NCBI RefSeq assembly: GCF_000332115.1
Contig: NC_020156.1
Coordinates: 2,977,501 to 3,041,500 of the forward strand
Reading direction: 5' to 3'
DNA length: 64,000 nt
Origin: Nonlabens dokdonensis DSW-6
GTDB taxonomy: Bacteria; Bacteroidota; Bacteroidia; Flavobacteriales; Flavobacteriaceae
Part shown: piece by piece, positions 8,170-17,602 of the stretch
Layout: each line of letters begins with the position of its first letter
Numbering within the stretch: the first letter of the stretch is position 1
Notes under the pieces: generated by a model
Database searches by the model: none
What the model was told of the DNA's origin: nothing
What the model saw: only the letters and a program-made list of their open reading frames with translations
Translations under genes and position numbers: made by a program

Positions 8170-9369
8170 ATGAAATTAGCTTTAGTAACCGCATATCCTC
8201 CAAGTAAAGTAACGCTTAATGAATACGCTTTTCATTTAGTAAAACACTTTAGACGGCATGAAGAAGTTACAGAAATCGTTTTACTTACTGACGACACTGC
8301 TGCAAATGCTGAGATTGATTTTAAAGAGGAAGGTTGCAAAGTAACAGTGCAGCCATGCTGGAAGTTTAATAGTTATAAAAATCTGTTTAGTATCGCAAAG
8401 GCAATAAGAAAAAGCCGTCCAGATCACGTACTGTATAATTTACAATTCATGAAATTTGGCGATAAGAAAGTACCTGCAGCATTAGGATTGTTCTCTCCAT
8501 GGTTGACTAAGTTGATGAAAGTAAAAACAACTGTTTTACTTCATAATATTATGGAAACAGTAGATTTATCTAGCGCTGGTTTTACAGATAATAAAATTAA
8601 AATGGCAGCTTTTAATTTCATTGGAGAAATGCTTACTCGTGTAATTCTTAAAGCAGATAAAGTAGTACTTACCATTAGTAAGTATGTAGATATCTTAGAA
8701 AATAAATACAACGCAAAAAATTGTGTATTGATACCACATGGTACGTTTGAAATCCCAGAAGAGCCAAGTTATGAACTTCCTGAAGGACCACTTAAGATTA
8801 TGACTTTTGGGAAATTCGGTACTTATAAAAAGGTAGAGAAACTTATTGAAGCAGTAGAACTAGTTAGAAAAAATACAAGACAAGATCTAGAAATTGTGAT
8901 CGCAGGAACTGATAACCCTAATACCTTAGGATATCTAGAAAATGTTCAAAAGCAATACCGTCATGTTTCTAATATTACCTTTACTGGCTACGTAGCAGAA
9001 GAAGACGTTCCGGTAATCTTCTCAGAAAGTGCAATGGTGGTATTTCCTTATACATCTACTACAGGAAGCTCTGGCGTATTGCACCAGGCTGGTAGTTATG
9101 GAAAAGCTGTAGTGATGCCAGATTTGGGAGATTTAAGCATTTTAGTGAAAGAAGAAGGTTACAAGGGCGAGTTTTTTGAGCCAGAAAGCGTAAAAAGTCT
9201 AGCTGCAGCAATAGAAACTCTTGTAGTAAACAAAGCCTATAGAAATAAAATTGCCAAAACTAATTATCAAGCTGCAACTGCATTACCAATGTCAGTAATT
9301 ACTAAAATGTATTTGAACACTTTTAATGATCAACTGGTAGCAGCCACTCAAATGGCTGTTGCAGCTTAA
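8170..9369 (+). CDS. Glycosyltransferase family 4
   Basis: This 399-residue GT-B type enzyme starts MKLALVTAYPPSK with a short glycine-poor N-terminal loop. The C-terminal nucleotide-sugar half has LKIMTFGKFGTYKKVEKLIEAV, EIVIAGTDNP, NITFTGYVAEEDVP and the acceptor/donor motif region VVFPYTSTTGSSGVLHQAGSYGKAVVMPD, equivalent to the E-x7-E region of GT4 enzymes. It is cytosolic or peripheral to the membrane and adds a sugar to a lipid-linked or nascent glycan. The donor sugar cannot be deduced. It sits after the STAS gene and is followed by a strong terminator. Confidence 0.85.
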   Translation: MKLALVTAYPPSKVTLNEYAFHLVKHFRRHEEVTEIVLLTDDTAANAEIDFKEEGCKVTVQPCWKFNSYKNLFSIAKAIRKSRPDHVLYNLQFMKFGDKKVPAALGLFSPWLTKLMKVKTTVLLHNIMETVDLSSAGFTDNKIKMAAFNFIGEMLTRVILKADKVVLTISKYVDILENKYNAKNCVLIPHGTFEIPEEPSYELPEGPLKIMTFGKFGTYKKVEKLIEAVELVRKNTRQDLEIVIAGTDNPNTLGYLENVQKQYRHVSNITFTGYVAEEDVPVIFSESAMVVFPYTSTTGSSGVLHQAGSYGKAVVMPDLGDLSILVKEEGYKGEFFEPESVKSLAAAIETLVVNKAYRNKIAKTNYQAATALPMSVITKMYLNTFNDQLVAATQMAVAA

Positions 9370-9391
9370 TTGTTTTGAATATTTATTATCT

Positions 9392-9424
9392 AACATGCCA
9401 AGTATTTCTCTTGGCATGTTTTGT
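9392..9424 (+). terminator. Intrinsic terminator after the GT4 gene
   Basis: Perfect 11-bp stem AACATGCCAAG / CTTGGCATGTT (9392-9402, 9410-9420) with loop TATTTCT, followed by TTG and T residues, 22 bases after the stop. Confidence 0.8.
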
Positions 9425-9811
9425 TGAATAAGAAATACTTTTCGATTAGATCTATATTAAGCAGACACGAATAGTTGACATGTCAAATCTTACGAATTCT
9501 TTTAAGAACTCCTTTCCTTAGAAAAGGAAAGGTGGGCAAATTGGAGTTTACGGAAATTTGGTCGGATAGGTTGAATGATGCTGGTATTGAAACCTAATAC
9601 TTTTCTTGTCTAATTGAAATGAAAGGAAACAAATACTAATCAATAAAAAAGTATCGAGAACTGATTTAGACGATGCCAACACGAATAGATGATTTGTCAA
9701 AACTTTCGGTGTTGTTTCCGTTCCTCAACCTTAAAGGATTTGGAAACAAAAGTTCTTTAGTTCTTAAGGATTAGAAACCTTACCCTTTAGGGTTGGGGAA
9801 AAGGTTTCGAA
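9425..9811. repeat. Gene-free region with a copy of the 20.6-kb dispersed repeat
   Basis: No ORF is supported. GAAAAGGAAAGGTGGGCAAA (9521-9540) is the exact reverse complement of 20625-20644, and the stretch around 9556-9592 (TTTGGTCGGATAGGTTGA) is a diverged inverted copy of 20587-20607. The remainder has several short T/A-rich dyads around CCTTAAAGG and CCCTTTAGGG (9730-9805). Confidence 0.55.
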
Positions 9812-11320
9812 CTAATTATTTTTAATCAACAAATAAGCAGGCTTCACACCAGTAGAATCGATAATCCCAAAATGCGCCTGTTTATTCTTACGCCATGGTA
9901 AGGAACCAGCAACATCAGTTGGGATGTCATCAAAATCATATAATGTCCAAAAGAGATAGTTCACGCTGTCTCTTTCTTGAGTTTCAAGAAGTTTACCGTA
10001 AAATTCGGCTTGATCATAAACGTTGTTTCCATCTAGTGTCCAGAAACCATCATAACTAGGCAATCCTATTTCTTGTAATACAACAGGTTTTGAAGTTTGA
10101 CTTTCTAAGGCTTTGTGAGAAGCGCTTAAGTCATCGATATCTTCATAATAATGGTAGGAAATAAAATCAACTTCATTTTCTAAATGCAACGCAGATTTAG
10201 TATTGGACCAACCTATAGTTACTGGGTGAGTGGAATCTATTTTCTTAACTGCTTTTATGGTCTGAGATAACCAAGAAAGGACATTTTCTTCTCCACGGTT
10301 TTCAAAATCAAGATTAGGTTCGTTTTTAATGTCCCAGGCTAGAATTCCTGGATGATCCTTAACCTCACTTACAATAGCTCTCAGATGTTTATTTGTCAGA
10401 GTCCAGTTTTTCAGATCATAATCACCATAGAAATCAAAAAGCGTGATCATCACTTTTAAGTCGGCTTTATGAGCTTGATCGAGTAGCGTTTTTAGTCTTT
10501 TCAGTTTTACTCGGTTCACATTTGCTTTTCCAAAATCTTCATAACCTATAAAAACACGTATCGTATTTAAGTTCAAATCTTTTATGATTTTAAAATCATC
10601 AGCCAGAAGCGTAGAATCAACAGCTTCATTAAACGTGTCCCAAGGATGCGCTTGCGGATAATAATTAACTCCATTGATCATCTCTATCTCCAGCGGAATC
10701 GTTTGATTATAAGTCTCCACTTCATTTATAGCTAGCTTTTCAAAATGACGCACACGCCAGAATCCATCTTCCAGCAGTAGAATAATTCTGTAATCTTCAT
10801 TAAACTCTCGCTCATTTATAAACTGTTTGTTGTGGTAAATTTTCTCAATTCCTGTAACATTTTTGTCTGTTAAAACAGCGATGGTTCCATCGGCGCTATA
10901 AAATTCTAGAGAAATGTTATGACTTAAAGTTGTGGATTTAATTTGGAGTTCTTGAGCTGCATTGTACTCAATTAATGCATTTACTTTTTTTCGAGCACTT
11001 TCTGTATAATGATCATAAACTCCATCATTGTTGTTGTTCTCTAAAGCTAGATTTTTAACGTACCATGCGTCTAGATAATCTTGTTCTATTTTTAGCTGAT
11101 TTGCAGGTTCCAAAGGTCTTCCAGGATTGTCAATGTTTTCCCAGGTTACTTCAGGCAAGTAATAGTCTGTACGAGCAAGATCTAAGTGCAGCATTTTGGA
11201 AGTATCTGCACCAGTATTGAGGTATGCGATCACCTGACTGATTCCGTAAATAATTACAGCATTAACCGCTAGAAAAGCAATAATGATAAATGATCGATAT
11301 AGAAGTTTGTTTTTTTTCAC
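9812..11320 (-). CDS. Membrane-anchored GH5-like glycoside hydrolase with NTF2-like domain
   Basis: This 502-residue protein starts at GTG 11320, overlapping the preceding stop (GTGA). Residues about 10-33 are a signal anchor. Residues about 75-200 (YLDAWYVKNLALENN to GFWRVRHFEKL) look like an NTF2/SnoaL-type domain. Residues about 216-500 are a TIM-barrel glycosidase: NYYPQAHPWDTF, LNTIRVFIGYEDF, the acid/base motif WDIKNEPN (Glu334) and the nucleophile motif VVLQEIG (Glu417). It would act in the periplasm on a polysaccharide, trimming or releasing it during export. It is the last gene of a three-gene operon with an Ig-like lipoprotein and a GT-C-like protein. Confidence 0.75.
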   Translation of the reverse strand: MKKNKLLYRSFIIIAFLAVNAVIIYGISQVIAYLNTGADTSKMLHLDLARTDYYLPEVTWENIDNPGRPLEPANQLKIEQDYLDAWYVKNLALENNNNDGVYDHYTESARKKVNALIEYNAAQELQIKSTTLSHNISLEFYSADGTIAVLTDKNVTGIEKIYHNKQFINEREFNEDYRIILLLEDGFWRVRHFEKLAINEVETYNQTIPLEIEMINGVNYYPQAHPWDTFNEAVDSTLLADDFKIIKDLNLNTIRVFIGYEDFGKANVNRVKLKRLKTLLDQAHKADLKVMITLFDFYGDYDLKNWTLTNKHLRAIVSEVKDHPGILAWDIKNEPNLDFENRGEENVLSWLSQTIKAVKKIDSTHPVTIGWSNTKSALHLENEVDFISYHYYEDIDDLSASHKALESQTSKPVVLQEIGLPSYDGFWTLDGNNVYDQAEFYGKLLETQERDSVNYLFWTLYDFDDIPTDVAGSLPWRKNKQAHFGIIDSTGVKPAYLLIKNN

Positions 11321-12552
11321 TTCAGCTCTATAAATTTGGTGGTCGTTAATCCTAAAGTTTTGATCTGGATATCATAGGTGTTCGGCTCAATTATTTTTGT
11401 GTCAAAGGTGTACGTCGCGATACCGTTATGTGTTTTTAAAATGATTTCGCTGCCATCAATTTTTAATTGTACAGGAATTCCATCTGGAACGAGTTGTCCT
11501 AAATAACTGGTTAACGGTCCTATAGTAACTGTTTTATTTTCTGAAAAAGAAAAAGGTATTTTATCAATGATGGATTTAAATGTGATGTTTAATTCTGGAC
11601 TTTCTACCATTCCATTGATCACTCCTTTTACCGTCCAGGTAGATGGTGCTTGTGGATGTAACGCTTTCGCGAAAGCGTAACCATTAACCGTATTCGCCGT
11701 AGTTTGCCAGCTATTGTCATGGTCATCTTTAATGAAAAAAGTAACTAAAGTCCCATCGGTCATAATATTACCATGTGAATCTTTTATTTGATCGGTTTGT
11801 AAAATTATAATTTCATTTCCATCAGCATAATTGTGATTGCTGGATTTTGTGATTTTAAAAGGGACAGCGATGTCTGGAAAAATGTCCACGACCAGTTCTT
11901 TAGAAGAAATTTGTTGCAACGTACTTCCAGTGATTAATCTACCAGTAGTCAACGGCGCTGGAATGCGCTGCCAGGCAAATCCAGATTGAATTTTCTTTGT
12001 AGTAGTAGTAATATCGCCTTTGAACTGCTTGCTCATTTGTACAACTGTTTGATCTGGTAACATGTTATCCAGGCTATCTGCAGGAATGCTCACCAACATG
12101 GTGTAATCGCGCTCATTTGAAATAATACTGCGTGGCCCGACGTAGTTCTCTACAGTTTTAAGTTGTTTGATATTAGGTAATAATTTAAAAGAACCTCTTT
12201 CTAAGGTTGTTTCTCCCGCAATAAGTTTCCATTCTATAATTCCTGCATGTTGAGAAATAACTTCTGGAATGTGAATAGCTAACTGATCTTGATCCAGCTG
12301 AGGTTTTATAACCGTAGTTCCGTAGGTTCCTGATACGACAAACTCTAGTAATTCAAAATCCTTTTTATCAAAGGACTGAAATTTAATTTCAATTCCATTT
12401 TTAGTTACCACTTGATCAATAGGTGTAACTATTTTAAAAGCGTCGGCGGCGATGGCTGTTTTTCCTATTTTTTGCTTTTCTGAACAAGAATAGATGATCG
12501 CTGTCATCACGATAAGAGCCCAAAACGTTATGTTGCTAACTAACTTTCTCAT
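11317..12552 (-). CDS. Lipoprotein with Ig-like domains, polysaccharide locus
   Basis: This 411-residue protein begins with a lipoprotein signal (hydrophobic core then YSC, Cys at about residue 23). The rest is beta-rich with repeated motifs resembling bacterial Ig-like folds (for example VTKNGIEIKFQSFDKKDFELLEFVVSG and NGYAFAKALHPQAPSTWTVKGVINGMVES). I do not recognise a named family. The palindrome at 11662 encodes its GYAFAKAL segment. It overlaps the upstream GT-C gene (ATGA) and the downstream hydrolase (GTGA), so all three are translationally coupled, suggesting a periplasmic complex. Confidence 0.6.
   Translation of the reverse strand: MRKLVSNITFWALIVMTAIIYSCSEKQKIGKTAIAADAFKIVTPIDQVVTKNGIEIKFQSFDKKDFELLEFVVSGTYGTTVIKPQLDQDQLAIHIPEVISQHAGIIEWKLIAGETTLERGSFKLLPNIKQLKTVENYVGPRSIISNERDYTMLVSIPADSLDNMLPDQTVVQMSKQFKGDITTTTKKIQSGFAWQRIPAPLTTGRLITGSTLQQISSKELVVDIFPDIAVPFKITKSSNHNYADGNEIIILQTDQIKDSHGNIMTDGTLVTFFIKDDHDNSWQTTANTVNGYAFAKALHPQAPSTWTVKGVINGMVESPELNITFKSIIDKIPFSFSENKTVTIGPLTSYLGQLVPDGIPVQLKIDGSEIILKTHNGIATYTFDTKIIEPNTYDIQIKTLGLTTTKFIELK
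11662..11677. repeat. 16-bp palindrome inside the Ig-like lipoprotein gene
   Basis: Perfect CGCTTTCGCGAAAGCG in coding sequence, read in the frame giving AFAKA. Confidence 0.85.
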
Positions 12553-15500
12553 CGCGGATTCCCTATATAGGCGTTAGTAGTTATCGAGATAAAGGAATAA
12601 GGTTTATTGTAGACAGATAGTAAAAACTCCTTCTCACCAGACTTATTTCTATTAGGATGCACTTTATCAGAAATACTTTGATTAGGCAATCCGTTGATAG
12701 ATACATTATCCAGATGTGATGATAGAACGATAGGTAAATCTAAATCATGAAGAACGATAGAAAACGGTCTTTTGCGTTGTGGGCGCACACTTTCATCTAT
12801 ATAAACTGCCTCAGTCCAGATCAATTCCTTGTTCTCATTATAATAGCTGATGAGTAGTTGTGGTATAGTCGCTGCTTCAATACTAGGGTTAAATAAAAAT
12901 CCATTTAATTGCGATTCATTAATGTCAATCTGTGAAGGAGCAACGGTTTGATACAAATCTGTAGTAGCGACATTTGCTTTTACTTGCACTTCAAAATTAG
13001 AAGGCACTTGGTATAACTTTTCCTCATCATAAGTAATGTCAAATTGAATCAGGAAAGGAGTTGTTTCCTTGGGTAGTAATTTATGTTTCACGATATCTTG
13101 TGAATTATATCGCGCTATTTCTTTATTGTCGCGGTCATACAAAGCTCCAGTTACGGCAATATCTGCTGGAATATTATCTACATTTTGAATAGATCCCACA
13201 ATATAGAAAGTAGAATCGCGCTGTATCATTTTGGCCGTAGTAACTTCTACAACAGGTTGTTTCAACACATCTTCATGAAAGGTTTGTTCTGAAGTGATTT
13301 TACGTTTTCCATGATTAAAAAATCGCGTTCCGCTTTCAAACATCAATTGATCTGGTGGGATGTCAGGATCTACTTCTTCGGGAACGATAAACCAATCTCC
13401 TTTATTCTTTGTTATAGAAAGTGTATCTGTGGTCTGGATTTCTTTAAGAGGTGTAATCCATTTGATTTTTGCAATGGCTTTTGCGGTGGATTCATTTTGG
13501 TCGACAACGGTTACCGCGATACTGTCCATTTTTGCATAAGAGCTCAGTAAACCATCAGTAACAGATACTTCTAGCATGAACTGCGAGATATCTTTTTCAC
13601 TTGCAGGATAGATGTAAGAATGGGCTCTTTCAAATTCTTTAAAATCTATCGCATCATAATATGCGGCTACTACACTTTCTGGAGTCAATTGTACTGACTT
13701 CTCAACGTAAATTCCATACACCATAATACTAGCTAGTACAATCATAACACCTAACCAGAATATGGAGATCCCGTATAACCATCCTTGACCTTTCTGTGTT
13801 TCAGGTCCGTTTTCATATATATAGAGACGCTTCTTTTCTTTCTTCCTGTAAGAATAGAACAGCATACTTCCTAAATACAAGAATATAGAAATCACAACTG
13901 TAGAAAATGGTATAATTCCCCACATTAATTTTTGAAATAAGGGAACATCATCTTTAGGTAAAATACTTGGTAATGGCGAGATTCCTGCTTTTTCCCAGAC
14001 GGTAATTCCGTTTTCTAATAAACTCAATCGGTGCCAACCGGTGAAGTAGAGTAGTGGATCATAAAATTTATCATTAGAAAACACATATTTCAAATGAAAC
14101 TTTTCTGGTACGGTAAGAAATTGTTGCAAAGAACCTAGTCCTTCAATACCGCGGTATTTAGAATTTTCTAGACGTTCTACAGCTCTAGAAGTAAGCTCTG
14201 GCAATCTTCTTGCCGAGTGGTAATTACCGTCCACCGTAGTCGCATTAGTCTGTGCAGATAGCCATGCCATTTGATCACCGAATCCCAAAGGCAAATAACG
14301 CCATTTATCATGATCGTCTTCATTTAAGAAGTTTACAATGGGTTGCATATTGATCTCGTCTGGCTGGCTAGGTCTGAATTTCCCTAGTGTGATGGTAAAT
14401 ACAGCCATGAAAATAAAGGCAACAGCAAGAAATCCGCCAGTGGATCGATGTACTACAGCGCCCCATTTTCTTTGTAAAATTTCTTTGTAATCGCCATCTG
14501 TAAAACGATAACAAAATTCACCAAACAACGGTAACGCCATGATCGATGCCCATAAGGTAAATCGGTCTAAAGTCAGAATGTTAAAAGCATTTTCACCTAG
14601 TAACTTGAGCGGTACAGGAGTTGTTCCACCAGTTCCCAAAATAAATAGTAAACTAAAGGAGAAGCCAAAAAACAACAATCGCTTGCTGTAAAATCTATAT
14701 AAAAAGTAGGGTAAAAACACTAATAAAATTCCCCACGGAATAACAAAAAACACCAGTCCAGAAGAGGTCACTTCTAGAAAATTATCTCTAGAACCGTGCG
14801 GGATAGGTACTTGAGTAATAGGGTTGTTTTTGGTATTGATCCAGTAAGGTAGGATACAACCTATAATAAGGATTAATGAACAGGCACCAAATGTGATAAT
14901 ACGTCTCAGTTTGTTCCAGAGTGCTTTCGCGAAAGCGGAAAAAGTAATTTCCTTATTGCTATTTACTTGCTCTCGTGCGGCATCCATGATCACCGTACCT
15001 ATCAAAGGAAAAATAAAAAATACCATTCCGAAAATAGGAGTGACGTGATGAGAAGTCACCGTGACAGCTAGTAAGGCAAGAGCTTTGCAGAGTGCGATTT
15101 TCTTTCCCGTTTTGAGCCATTTATAGATTTCGGGCAAGGCATGCATGAGAATGGAAATACCGATAATACTGGGCAACTGGCCAAAAATATGCAAGGTTTC
15201 TACAAAGCAAGAGGAGAAAACCGCCATGATAGCAGCATAACCGGCAACTTTTTCGTTAGGAATTAAAACTTTGGTAAATCGATAGACACCAGTAATAAAC
15301 AAGACAACGCCTAGTAAAGCAACGGTAAACATCCCAAATTTAAGACCGCCGATTAAAGAAAGCACTCCGATAGTTTGATGTACCAGCGGCGGATATCCCA
15401 TAACTGTGAATCCAGTATACCAGCTATAACTCCACGGCTCAAACCAGCTGGTAGCATAATGATTTGCAAAAAACAAATGAATCAAGGCATCATAAGTACG

Positions 15501-15590
15501 CTCTACTGTAAAAAACATTGAGGTACCATGGAATATGATTCCAAGTAGAACAGCCGTGATGAGGTATTTATTTGTTTTTGATGCCTTCAT
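12549..15590 (-). CDS. Large GT-C-like membrane protein with periplasmic NTF2 and FxLYD-like domains
   Basis: This 1013-residue protein has about 10-12 membrane helices in the first 400 residues. Its first periplasmic loop (ERTYDALIHLFFANHYATSW, then YSWYTGFTVMGYPPL) resembles the 6-pyruvoyl-tetrahydropterin-synthase-related membrane family, a GT-C glycosyltransferase fold with an acidic residue in loop 1. A further helix pair lies near 540-640. A periplasmic NTF2-like region follows (VVAAYYDAIDFKEFERAHSY to KNKGDWFIVPEE), then a beta domain like FxLYD (FYIVGSIQNVDNIPADIAVT). It probably transfers lipid-linked sugars in the periplasm. It is first in an operon with the Ig-like lipoprotein and the hydrolase, which also carries an NTF2-like domain. 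Confidence 0.6.
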   Translation of the reverse strand: MKASKTNKYLITAVLLGIIFHGTSMFFTVERTYDALIHLFFANHYATSWFEPWSYSWYTGFTVMGYPPLVHQTIGVLSLIGGLKFGMFTVALLGVVLFITGVYRFTKVLIPNEKVAGYAAIMAVFSSCFVETLHIFGQLPSIIGISILMHALPEIYKWLKTGKKIALCKALALLAVTVTSHHVTPIFGMVFFIFPLIGTVIMDAAREQVNSNKEITFSAFAKALWNKLRRIITFGACSLILIIGCILPYWINTKNNPITQVPIPHGSRDNFLEVTSSGLVFFVIPWGILLVFLPYFLYRFYSKRLLFFGFSFSLLFILGTGGTTPVPLKLLGENAFNILTLDRFTLWASIMALPLFGEFCYRFTDGDYKEILQRKWGAVVHRSTGGFLAVAFIFMAVFTITLGKFRPSQPDEINMQPIVNFLNEDDHDKWRYLPLGFGDQMAWLSAQTNATTVDGNYHSARRLPELTSRAVERLENSKYRGIEGLGSLQQFLTVPEKFHLKYVFSNDKFYDPLLYFTGWHRLSLLENGITVWEKAGISPLPSILPKDDVPLFQKLMWGIIPFSTVVISIFLYLGSMLFYSYRKKEKKRLYIYENGPETQKGQGWLYGISIFWLGVMIVLASIMVYGIYVEKSVQLTPESVVAAYYDAIDFKEFERAHSYIYPASEKDISQFMLEVSVTDGLLSSYAKMDSIAVTVVDQNESTAKAIAKIKWITPLKEIQTTDTLSITKNKGDWFIVPEEVDPDIPPDQLMFESGTRFFNHGKRKITSEQTFHEDVLKQPVVEVTTAKMIQRDSTFYIVGSIQNVDNIPADIAVTGALYDRDNKEIARYNSQDIVKHKLLPKETTPFLIQFDITYDEEKLYQVPSNFEVQVKANVATTDLYQTVAPSQIDINESQLNGFLFNPSIEAATIPQLLISYYNENKELIWTEAVYIDESVRPQRKRPFSIVLHDLDLPIVLSSHLDNVSINGLPNQSISDKVHPNRNKSGEKEFLLSVYNKPYSFISITTNAYIGNPR
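14923..14936. repeat. Palindrome copy (14 bp) inside the GT-C-like gene
   Basis: GCTTTCGCGAAAGC is perfect here; the outermost C-G pair of the 16-mer is lost. It encodes SAFAKAL in a cytoplasmic loop of the membrane protein. Confidence 0.8.
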
Positions 15591-15710
15591 TAAGAATTTG
15601 AAATGTACTGAATCTTTAGACGATGTAAAGATAATTCTTTCGATAAATGGTACATCTATCGACGAGTGGTTTCTGTCGATGGTTCTCGTTCATCCATCGA
15701 AAAGCGCCGA

Positions 15711-15738
15711 TTTGGGGCGCGTTAGCAAGATATGTTTG
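15711..15738 (+). promoter_or_regulatory. TTTG-N16-TATGTTTG promoter before the GT2 gene
   Basis: The -33-like TTTG (15711-15714) and the -7 box TATGTTTG (15731-15738) match the Bacteroidota vegetative promoter consensus and use the same 16-base spacer as the promoter at 19678. The TTTG lies within a small dyad GCGCC...GGCGC (15704-15720), a possible operator. It sits 34 bases before the ATG at 15773. Confidence 0.6.
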
Positions 15739-15772
15739 CAGTGTAATTGATAACAACTTAAAAATATATCAC

Positions 15773-16588
15773 ATGAAAACTGGAATTATAATCCCTTGCT
15801 ACAATGAAGAGAAACGACTGGATCAAGACGCTTTTGTTTCTTTTATCAAAGAAAATGAAGACTACCATTTATGTTTTGTAAATGATGGAAGTAAGGACCA
15901 AACATTAGATGTTCTCCACACTATGAAAGATATGGCACCAGAGTCAATTAGTGTTATAGATGTAAAAAAGAACTCTGGTAAAGCAACGGCAGTTAGAGCA
16001 GGAGCACGTTTCTTATACAGTCAGTCGCATATTTCTAACATTGGTTTTATGGATGCAGACCTTTCTACCGATTTTAAAGATTTCAAAGACCTAGTAAAAA
16101 CCTTAGAAAAAGAGAATAAAATAATGGTATTCGGTTCTAGAAATTCTGGTGGAAGCAGTAAGATAGAACGTGACTTTATGAGGAACGTTCTATCAAAATT
16201 CATCAAACAATTCATCTTACTGATTTTGGGAATGTCTATAAGAGACACACAATGTGGCGCAAAAGTATTTACAAGAGATATCGTACCTGTGGTTTACAAA
16301 GATGCTTTTTTAAGTAAATGGCTCTTTGATGTAGAGATTTTCTTAAGACTTAAAAGACATTTAGGAGAAAAGAACGTGATGAAAAGAATTACCGAGCAGC
16401 CATTAATGAGATGGGTTCATGTAGACGATTCTAAATTAGGAACAAAAGACGCTTTAATTATTCCAGCAAAATTGACACAAATCTGGTTGAGCTACAATGT
16501 GATGAGAAAAGCAGATACAATTCATAACATTTACGGAGGTGCTTTTGATTTGAACCCAACATCAACTGAATTTTCTATTGCCGCATAA
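15773..16588 (+). CDS. Glycosyltransferase family 2
   Basis: ATG at 15773 gives a 271-residue protein starting MKTGIIIPCYNEEKRLD, the canonical GT-A start. An in-frame extension up to 15647 would contain the promoter and is rejected. It has VNDGSKDQTLDVL, GKATAVRAGARFL, the metal-binding IGFMDADLST (DxD), and RDTQCGAKVF, a set typical of dolichyl-phosphate-sugar synthase-like GT2 enzymes that charge a polyprenyl phosphate. There is no C-terminal membrane domain. It could make the lipid-linked sugar donor used by the GT-C protein, which is transcribed divergently. It ends in FSIAA and is followed 29 bases later by mannose-6-phosphate isomerase. Confidence 0.87.
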   Translation: MKTGIIIPCYNEEKRLDQDAFVSFIKENEDYHLCFVNDGSKDQTLDVLHTMKDMAPESISVIDVKKNSGKATAVRAGARFLYSQSHISNIGFMDADLSTDFKDFKDLVKTLEKENKIMVFGSRNSGGSSKIERDFMRNVLSKFIKQFILLILGMSIRDTQCGAKVFTRDIVPVVYKDAFLSKWLFDVEIFLRLKRHLGEKNVMKRITEQPLMRWVHVDDSKLGTKDALIIPAKLTQIWLSYNVMRKADTIHNIYGGAFDLNPTSTEFSIAA

Positions 16589-16617
16589 ACTTTTACTAAT
16601 CATTAAAACATTAGATC

Positions 16618-17589
16618 ATGACTACTTATCCTATAAAATTTGAACCTATTTTACAAGAAAAAATCTGGGGTGGAACTAAATTAAAGTCACTTCTTAATAA
16701 AAAATCAACCAGCGATTCCATTGGAGAAAGCTGGGAAATATCAGGAGTAGAAGGTCATATATCTGTAGTGAACAATGGTGCTTATAAAGGTAGTAGCATC
16801 ACAGACTTGATTAAAGAACACAAACAAGACTTTGTAGGAAGTAAAAATTATAGTCAATTTGGTAATGAGTTTCCGTTGTTGATTAAATACCTCGATGCCA
16901 ACACAGATCTTTCTGTACAAGTACATCCAGATGATGAAATGGCAAAAGCAGAGCACAATTCGTTTGGTAAAACAGAAATGTGGTACATCATGGATCGAGA
17001 AGAAGATGCTACCATTATCAATGGATTTAAAAACGAGAAAGTAACTACCAATTCTTTGAGAGCGATTACAAAAGAAAATGTAGATCAAATCTTAAACAAA
17101 CAAAAAGTGAATAAAGGAGATGCCTTTTTTATTCCAGCTGGTAAAGTCCATGCGATAGGAGCAGGCGTTCTCGCAGCAGAGATTCAGCAAACATCTGACA
17201 TTACATACAGAGTTTATGATTGGGATCGAGTAGATACATCAGGAAAAGGAAGAGAGTTGCATTTAGAGCAATCTATTAAAGCAGTAAAAAGAGATGAAGC
17301 TGCAGCAAACCCATCAACCGAAAACAGTTCTTGTAGTAATTCAAAAGTTCTAGCCAGTTGTCCTTATTTTACATCCACAGTTATGGATTTAAAACAACCT
17401 ACATCTGTAGATTATAGTTCTAAAGATTCTTTTGTGATCTATATGTGTGTAGAAGGCTCCTTTGAAATTAAGATCAACGGTAGTATAGAAAAAGTAAGTA
17501 AAGGAGAAACGGTTCTTATACCAGCAAATGCCACTCAAGTTTTTCTAGATACTCAAGCCGCTAAAGTAATTGAGGTTTATGTAGGGTAG
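16618..17589 (+). CDS. manA: Mannose-6-phosphate isomerase, class I
   Basis: This 323-residue enzyme interconverts fructose-6-phosphate and mannose-6-phosphate, feeding GDP-mannose for glycan synthesis. It starts MTTYPIKFEPILQEKIWGG, has the zinc-binding QVHPDDEMA motif (near residue 100), the FFIPAGKVHAIGAGVL segment carrying another His ligand, and a C-terminal cupin strand (ETVLIPANATQVFL). Length matches the short bacterial form. It probably shares the promoter of the GT2 gene. It converges on the ZIP transporter with only 13 bases between stops. Confidence 0.92.
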   Translation: MTTYPIKFEPILQEKIWGGTKLKSLLNKKSTSDSIGESWEISGVEGHISVVNNGAYKGSSITDLIKEHKQDFVGSKNYSQFGNEFPLLIKYLDANTDLSVQVHPDDEMAKAEHNSFGKTEMWYIMDREEDATIINGFKNEKVTTNSLRAITKENVDQILNKQKVNKGDAFFIPAGKVHAIGAGVLAAEIQQTSDITYRVYDWDRVDTSGKGRELHLEQSIKAVKRDEAAANPSTENSSCSNSKVLASCPYFTSTVMDLKQPTSVDYSSKDSFVIYMCVEGSFEIKINGSIEKVSKGETVLIPANATQVFLDTQAAKVIEVYVG

Positions 17590-17602
17590 AAAAACTTATC
17601 CA

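Noticed and set aside
9812..15590. Cellulose synthase operon
   Set aside because: GH5-like hydrolase near glycosyltransferases suggests it, but there is no BcsA-type synthase or PilZ domain in the window.
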